Part shown: one piece after another, positions 7,088-11,141 of the stretch
Numbering within the stretch: the first letter of the stretch is position 1
How the letters are laid out: each line of letters opens with the position of its first letter
Assembly (NCBI GenBank): GCA_910592005.1
Contig: CAJVPP010003637.1
Coordinates: 1 to 11,141, forward strand
Origin: Funneliformis mosseae
Taxonomy: Eukaryota > Glomeromycota > Glomeromycetes > Glomerales > Glomeraceae
Direction of reading: 5' to 3'
DNA length: 11,141 nt
Position numbers and translations under genes: made by a program
Notes under the pieces: model-generated
Databases searched by the model: none
Seen by the model: only the letters and a program-made list of their open reading frames with translations
Told to the model about the DNA's origin: nothing

Positions 7088-8785
7088 TTAATTTTTGGGA
7101 GTCGAAACTGTTACTGTTATCTCGCCAGAACTATGCTCACTATCTCTGGAATAGGAATCATATAATATCTTATGGATTGTACATGTGACGACTATACCAC
7201 ATTCCTAATAGATTGTGTTCCCATCAATAATTTTTGATTTACTACCATAGAAAGCATTTTCTTCAGAAATAATTGGAAAGTTTTTCTCCTGCATCAAAGG
7301 AGGATCGATTTATGTGTGAAATTATTTTGTCCACAAGCAGATGGTCGCACTTGCACAGATAATTGGCAGTGTATCACTATTATATCATATATATTTTAAC
7401 GAGGATCAGAAACATGTTTATTTATGCTTTAGCGCCTTAACGGCTGTCACACATGCCTACATGCATTGACTGTAAAGCGTTTAGTATGGTAGTGCAAATA
7501 TACTCTGTGATTAAGGCCTATTTATTATTGATAATATTCAGAATCTTAATTATCATCCCGCATAAACCTGCAGGTGATACATTCAGTAAGCGATCTATGC
7601 AAAAAAAAGAAAGGATTAATTTATTGTATTATTATAATAAATATGTAATATACTATTTTGGTAAAGAATCTATAGCCTGGAAAATACGTTGCACATACTT
7701 ACAATTATTATTCGAATCTGAGAAATCTATACTATTAAGCTTTCCCTCGATAGTAAGATATCCAGATTTATAATAGTCAATTTCTAGCGATTCACATGAA
7801 TATGCTTTACCTGCTATTTTACACATGTATCGTCCATATTCTGAACTTCTAACAAAGTTTACATTACCATTGTTGAGGTATTTAACAATACAGTGATATT
7901 CAGGATTTGATAGCCACTTTAACATATGAGACCAATCTGAATATTCGACGATTCTATAACCTTTCAGATGTAATTCTATAAAAACAACTATATATACTAT
8001 AATAAGTAATCGTTCCCATAACTGATATTTCTTTTTTTCTGCCCAGTCGTATGGAACATGATTATTATATAGTCTATTTAAAAAATCTTTAGATACATCT
8101 TTTACTAGAATTTTTTGATTAATATACCATATATATGGATCATAAACATCTTTATGACTACGAGGATAAAGACACTTCTTCTCGTCAGGAGTACTATCAT
8201 ATCTCACCATATTCCAAACTCGTTTTGCCCATGTCTTAGGTCTTAACTTGAAAGTTCTTTAACCCCATTGGATAATTTTTACACTGTTAAATATGGAATA
8301 AGCAATTCTCTGTCTAAATTCATAGCCCGTATTATGTGTATGAAAACCACGCTGAGGATATACAGAATAATTTATAAAAATCCTTTCAACCTCATCAGAA
8401 CTAAGTGATGATACTCTTCCCACTTTTTTCGTATTTATTTGTATATGATTAAATAATGCTATGTGCCTTTCAGCTGTTTTAACCATTTTACGAGTGTAGA
8501 GATGGTTTATAGTAATTTTAATGATTTCATCGATTATAATGTTTTTAAAGAATTTTAGCAGTTTGTAGCAAGTATATTATAATAAAATATCAGATTCATT
8601 TTTATTCGATTACAAGCATATCGAGGGTTTATATAAGATTCACATCTGGCTATATGCATATTCACATGCATGTAAAGGATTTTCCAATGGCATAATAGCT
8701 AATCAGAGGTATGATCGTCAGAAATTCAGAGTATAAGATGATTTAATACAGGCTGTGTAAATCTCTCGTGATTAATAGGAATTAG
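7088..8785 (-). pseudogene. long decayed gene of unknown function with a candidate intron
   Basis: One minus frame can be followed from about 8785 to 7703. Its stops are TAA near 8772, two TGAs between 8725 and 8700, TGA near 8642, two TAAs (about 8608 and 8577) and TAA at 8261. The open blocks are 8486-8262 and 8258-7656 and read smoothly across the stop. Segments include MPLENPLHACEYAY, RHIALFNHIQ, VYPQRGFHTHNTGYEF, LRPKTWAKRVWN and YPRSHKDVYDPYIWY, plus one hydrophobic helix (LLIIVYIVVFIEL) near 7990. A GTAAGT donor at 7702 and a T-rich acceptor ending at 7595 suggest splicing to 7594-7518. A further coding-like block, 7309-7088, contains one TAG (7207). I do not recognise the family. Unspliced, the frame ends at 7653. 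If the upstream stops are ignored, the first usable ATG is 8486. Confidence 0.5.
7595..7702 (-). other. candidate 108-nt spliceosomal intron
   Basis: On the minus strand GTAAGTATG begins at 7702, an exact GTAAGT donor. The intron would end at 7595 with CTTTCTTTTTTTTGCATAG, a strong pyrimidine tract plus TAG. Joining T at 7703 to AT at 7594 keeps the frame and adds 25 codons up to a TAG at 7520-7518. A second GTATAT donor at 7653 with the same acceptor would create an immediate TAA, so it is less likely. Confidence 0.5.
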
Positions 8786-8890
8786 CCTCGCATGATGTTA
8801 TCATATCACAGGTATCACCCTGGCTTTCAGACAGTTCTCAGCACTTTCTCACAACCTTCCCGCAACTCAAATTACGAGATGATCGGCTGG

Positions 8891-8948
8891 GCTCAGAAAT
8901 TTCGGTTACATGATTTTTTCTTATCTAAGGTAAACGAAATTTCTGAGC
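8891..8948. repeat. long hairpin-forming inverted repeat
   Basis: Arms 8891-8909 and 8930-8948 are complementary over 19 positions with one mismatch. The core GCTCAGAAATTTCG at 8891-8904 is answered exactly by 8935-8948, with a 20-nt loop rich in T. The surrounding 8792-8995 open frame runs straight through it. It could be the end of a DNA transposon, a MITE remnant or a repeat end. No target-site duplication is evident by eye. Confidence 0.7.
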
Positions 8949-8995
8949 GAATAGTAAAGAAAAAAAAGGGTAATTTTATATTTATACACATGTAG

Positions 8996-9206
8996 ATTAG
9001 TTTGCAGATCCCTTATGATTACATGTATCATTTTATTTGATAAGTACTCATACAGTATTTACAGGATATACATGAATAAAGAAATGAGAAAGGCTGCCCG
9101 GGATATGGGCAAACTTTATTATTTTGAATAGCATACAAAAATAAAATGAATCTACTGACCACGAGGTCAGCAAGTCATGTGATCATGTGATGCAGTAATA
9201 GTCTCA
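8996..9206. other. gene-free spacer with minus-strand poly(A)-like signals
   Basis: No coding frame is convincing here. On the minus strand AATAAA lies at 9120-9115 and 9037-9032, about 90 and 170 nt after the end of the RING-module gene at 9207. Both suit its 3' end formation. A short palindrome CTGACC-ACGA-GGTCAG (9155-9170) and a duplicated ATGTGATC element (around 9177-9192) are also present. Confidence 0.35.
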
Positions 9207-10215
9207 CTATTCTCTAAAGCTATCTATGATATAATCGATTTTTTCCCAACTTAACTTCAAAATTGATAGTGCTGAATATGATTTAACTCGTTGTATCTTA
9301 TTAACACCAATTTCGAGGAATAGCTTATATATTTTTTAAGCTCTCTCTGTTTGCTTCCAGCGAGTAGTATCAGTAATCCCCTCAGGCAACTGCTCCTTAA
9401 TTTCTTTATCTACCTTACTCTGGGCCATGTGATCACGATACTTTTTTTCATTTTTATAATAATCCAGACGCTTGTATATCTTCTTTTCAAATTAGAAGTA
9501 ACAAAATAAAACCCTTTGACTAGCAGAATCATTTTGAGTTTCAGCTTTAATGATTTTTTTATAGAGATGAGTATAACTATCTTCGGGTGATTGGGTAAGA
9601 AAAGTCAATTCTTGATTGATACTATCATCCTTTAGCTCCTTAACAAGTTTTTTCAACATAGCGGAATCGCCCTCCTTATCAGATGTCTTCTTTTTCTTAC
9701 TAGATGACTCTTTGGTAGATGTAATAGTTCGTTTCTTACTGCTATCTTCGGCTGGGCAGGTATCCTTAACTTCCTCCATCAGATTTTCTGATATTGGTAA
9801 AAATAGGTTAAACTTTTCGCCCATCAAATTAGATAAGGCCGAAGTTCTACTTGATTGGGATGATTGTGAAACCTCTTCTAGCAGAGGTAGAGATTGGATA
9901 TATGATATCAACTTTCATCCCACAATCAGAGAATAGACATACGTCTAGCCTGGTAATCATAAGCTTCTTTTCGATACACAATCTATGAAACAGATGCCCA
10001 CATGACAGTATTATAAATGCTTTAAGAGGAAGTTCCAGAATATTGTTCGTACATTCAGAACATGACTCTAGTTCTGGAATTTCTTTATCCTTAACCATTT
10101 CATCCTCGAGATACTTCAAGATATTATAGGTAAGCTTTTTATAGATGGTAAGAGATGAGTGAAGTCTCTCTAGTACTTGGTAAGAAGGATTTTTGGTTGA
10201 TTTTAAGCCCGACAT
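9207..10215 (-). pseudogene. RING-finger plus module-family protein (copy D), frame-broken
   Basis: The ATG is at 10215-10213. Residues 52-98 give C-x2-C-x16-C-x-H-x2-H-x2-C-x12-C-x4-C (CSEC, CGHLFHRLC, later CLFSDC). This is a RING-H2-like set of eight ligands, and such folds are usually E3 ubiquitin ligases. The RING frame ends in a TAG at 9849-9847. The continuation, starting between about 9910 and 9890, is in another frame: a Ser/Gln-rich linker, MGEKFNL, a Lys/Ser stretch like a nuclear signal (near 9710-9690), then a helical part. This frame meets TAA 9494-9492 and TAA 9338-9336, yet carries the module through both (EIKEQLPEGITD, KIYKLFLEIGVNKI, KSYSALSI, YIIDSF) to TAG 9209-9207. One frameshift and two stops disable it. 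The intact length would be about 330 residues. Confidence 0.65.
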
Positions 10216-10251
10216 ATTCAGTTAATTTAACTCTAATCGTCAACTAGCCAG

Positions 10252-10260
10252 TTTTATATA
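10252..10260 (-). promoter_or_regulatory. candidate TATA box of the RING-module gene
   Basis: The minus strand reads TATATAAAA, ending 37 nt before the ATG at 10215. This is an excellent TATA match and a plausible distance for a short leader. In AT-rich DNA such strings also occur by chance. The spacer 10261-10509 holds nothing else I can support. Confidence 0.4.
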
Positions 10261-10509
10261 GCGCTAGTATATGTACAGGAGAAAGATATTGCCAGATTCT
10301 CGTTAGCAATTACATATAGCATTTTGTCATTCATTAGCCTTGCAAATCAATAAAAAAAAGACTTCATGATTAGTACCTCTAGCTAATGATCTCTTAGCGA
10401 TCTCGCAAAATAAGAAAACTAACTATAACTTTTTGATATGTGAAAATTAATATGTTACATAACCTGCCTGCTTGAATATATATGGTTCCTCTGAGACCGT
10501 CTATCAAAT

Positions 10510-10713
10510 TTAATTAATCTGATTGGAAGATGTGTCATGATAATTATTTTGCACAAATTCTAACTCTCGTACTAATCTGTCTAATGATAATTATAGTCCT
10601 ATTATATAAGCTTTTTGATAATCTTTTGCTCTAACCCCGTTTTGGAATACTAATTTGATATTCTTTTTTACATCATCTATAATATCCTCTATGCTCACTA
10701 TGTCAAATGACAT
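10510..10713 (-). pseudogene. small broken ORF, unknown function
   Basis: From the ATG at 10713 the frame encodes 67 positions with a single in-frame TAA at 10593-10591 and ends at TAA 10512-10510. It reads MSFDIVSIEDIIDDVKKN, then FQNGVRAKDYQKAYIIG, then after the stop LSLDRLVRELEFVQNNYH. The composition is balanced (charged helices with regular hydrophobics) and unlike translated AT-rich noise, which supports former coding. The TAA would be Gln if CAA. I recognise no family. It could be an exon of a larger gene on the same strand. Confidence 0.4.
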
Positions 10714-10813
10714 TTTAGTAATTTATTCTATAACTAAATATTTATTATACTAAAAAAAAAATCTAATATAATAATGTATGTGATCCGACTATACATCACT
10801 ATCTAACTTATGG

Positions 10814-11082
10814 TTAAAAGCTAGATATGTGAGACACACACTCGTTTTGGTATTTCTCTGAGAGCTTAGCCCTCATAGCTCTTTTTTCGGCCTCTTCATG
10901 GGGAATACCAGCTTTTACCATATTCTTATAAATCATAATACGCTAATACTAATATGGTAAACCTGTTACATCATCTGATAATATCCAATATTTAGTACCT
11001 ATAGGACAGAGAGCCTTCTTCTCAGATTCGACCAGAGATAATACAGTAGCGGTCATAAGTATCTGACCGCCTCTAACTCCGG
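10814..11082 (-). pseudogene. 3' exon of a broken gene running off the window, unknown function
   Basis: An open frame starts after a good 3' splice site: a T10 tract at about 11105-11114 (minus: A-rich strand read as T), then ACTTACTTGTAG ending at 11083. It reads GVRGGQILMTATVLSL, VESEKKALCPIGTKYWILSD, then DDVTGLPY. There are two TAGs at 10951-10949 and 10945-10943, separated by one Tyr codon. It continues RIMIYKNMVKAGIPHEEAEK, RAMRAKLSEKYQ and ends at TAA 10816-10814. Both TAGs could be CAG. The ATG at 11056 is the first available start if no upstream exon exists, but the frame upstream of it is also coding-like, so I favour an exon. No family recognised. Confidence 0.5.
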
Positions 11083-11141
11083 CTACAAGTAAGTAAATTC
11101 AAAATTTTTTTTTTATTTAAAAAATACATAACCAACTAACT

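Noticed and set aside
7453..7773. 106-codon plus-strand ORF
   Set aside because: It is opposite the minus-strand gene and spans its candidate intron and exon. Composition is AT-driven and no motif is visible.
8792..8995. 67-codon plus-strand ORF
   Set aside because: It contains the 19-bp inverted repeat and looks like translated repeat DNA rather than a gene.
9616..9936. 106-codon plus-strand ORF rich in Ser and Phe
   Set aside because: Antisense of the Ser/Lys-rich linker of the RING-module gene. Runs of Ser and Phe mirror the Lys and Glu codons on the other strand.
2..11056. Alternative genetic code with TAA/TAG read as Gln
   Set aside because: Attractive because many stops fall where Gln would fit. 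However, TGA also interrupts frames at probable Arg and Trp positions, frameshifts accompany the stops, and the intact ORF at 6339-6905 has none. Decay explains all of this.

Overview
The window looks like an AT-rich, repeat-laden piece of a eukaryotic, probably fungal, nuclear genome. The reading frames resemble lineage-expanded families that I associate from memory with arbuscular mycorrhizal fungi (Glomeromycotina, Rhizophagus-like). That assignment is recognition plus inference, not a search result. Spliceosomal-type intron signals (GTAAGT donor, pyrimidine-rich tracts before TAG), AATAAA motifs and the lack of Shine-Dalgarno/operon structure all argue against a prokaryote. I found no rRNA, tRNA or CRISPR array.

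Most of the window is a graveyard of broken genes whose frames can be followed through in-frame stops. From left to right: 2-2829 (+) is a decayed Gag-like / CCHC knuckle / aspartic protease / C2HC zinc-finger polyprotein with no reverse transcriptase. 2830-4058 (-) is a decayed B-family (protein-primed type) DNA polymerase whose last open segment runs in frame into an F-box-like domain. 4056-5135 (+) is a three-stop copy of an unnamed family, with a 57-nt repeat at its front and an acidic tail. 5136-6338 holds poly(A)-signal-like motifs, a doubtful ORF and a shredded relative of the same family. 6339-6905 (-) is the only intact member. 7088-8785 (-) is a long broken gene of unknown function with a good candidate intron. 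8891-8948 is a strong hairpin. 9207-10215 (-) is a broken RING-finger protein carrying the same unnamed module at its C-terminus. 10510-10713 (-) and 10814-11082 (-) are two small broken coding pieces, the second a likely 3' exon of a gene that runs out of the window.

The main pattern is a module of roughly 100 residues (hallmarks: LPxITD, RAKKIYxLF, IGxxKIxxV, SYSAxxIxxL, YII). It occurs four times on both strands behind different N-termini (57-nt repeats, RING finger, or none). The second notable signal is a pair of A9 runs in the Gag-protease gene. Each forms a canonical -1 slippery heptamer (A AAA AAG; A AAA AAC), each is followed at once by a zero-frame stop, and each is continued by the -1 frame. 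Homopolymer indels or sequencing errors explain these equally well. Nearly all in-frame stops in the broken genes could arise by one transition from CAA, CAG or CGA (TGG in one case), so they fit C-to-T decay.
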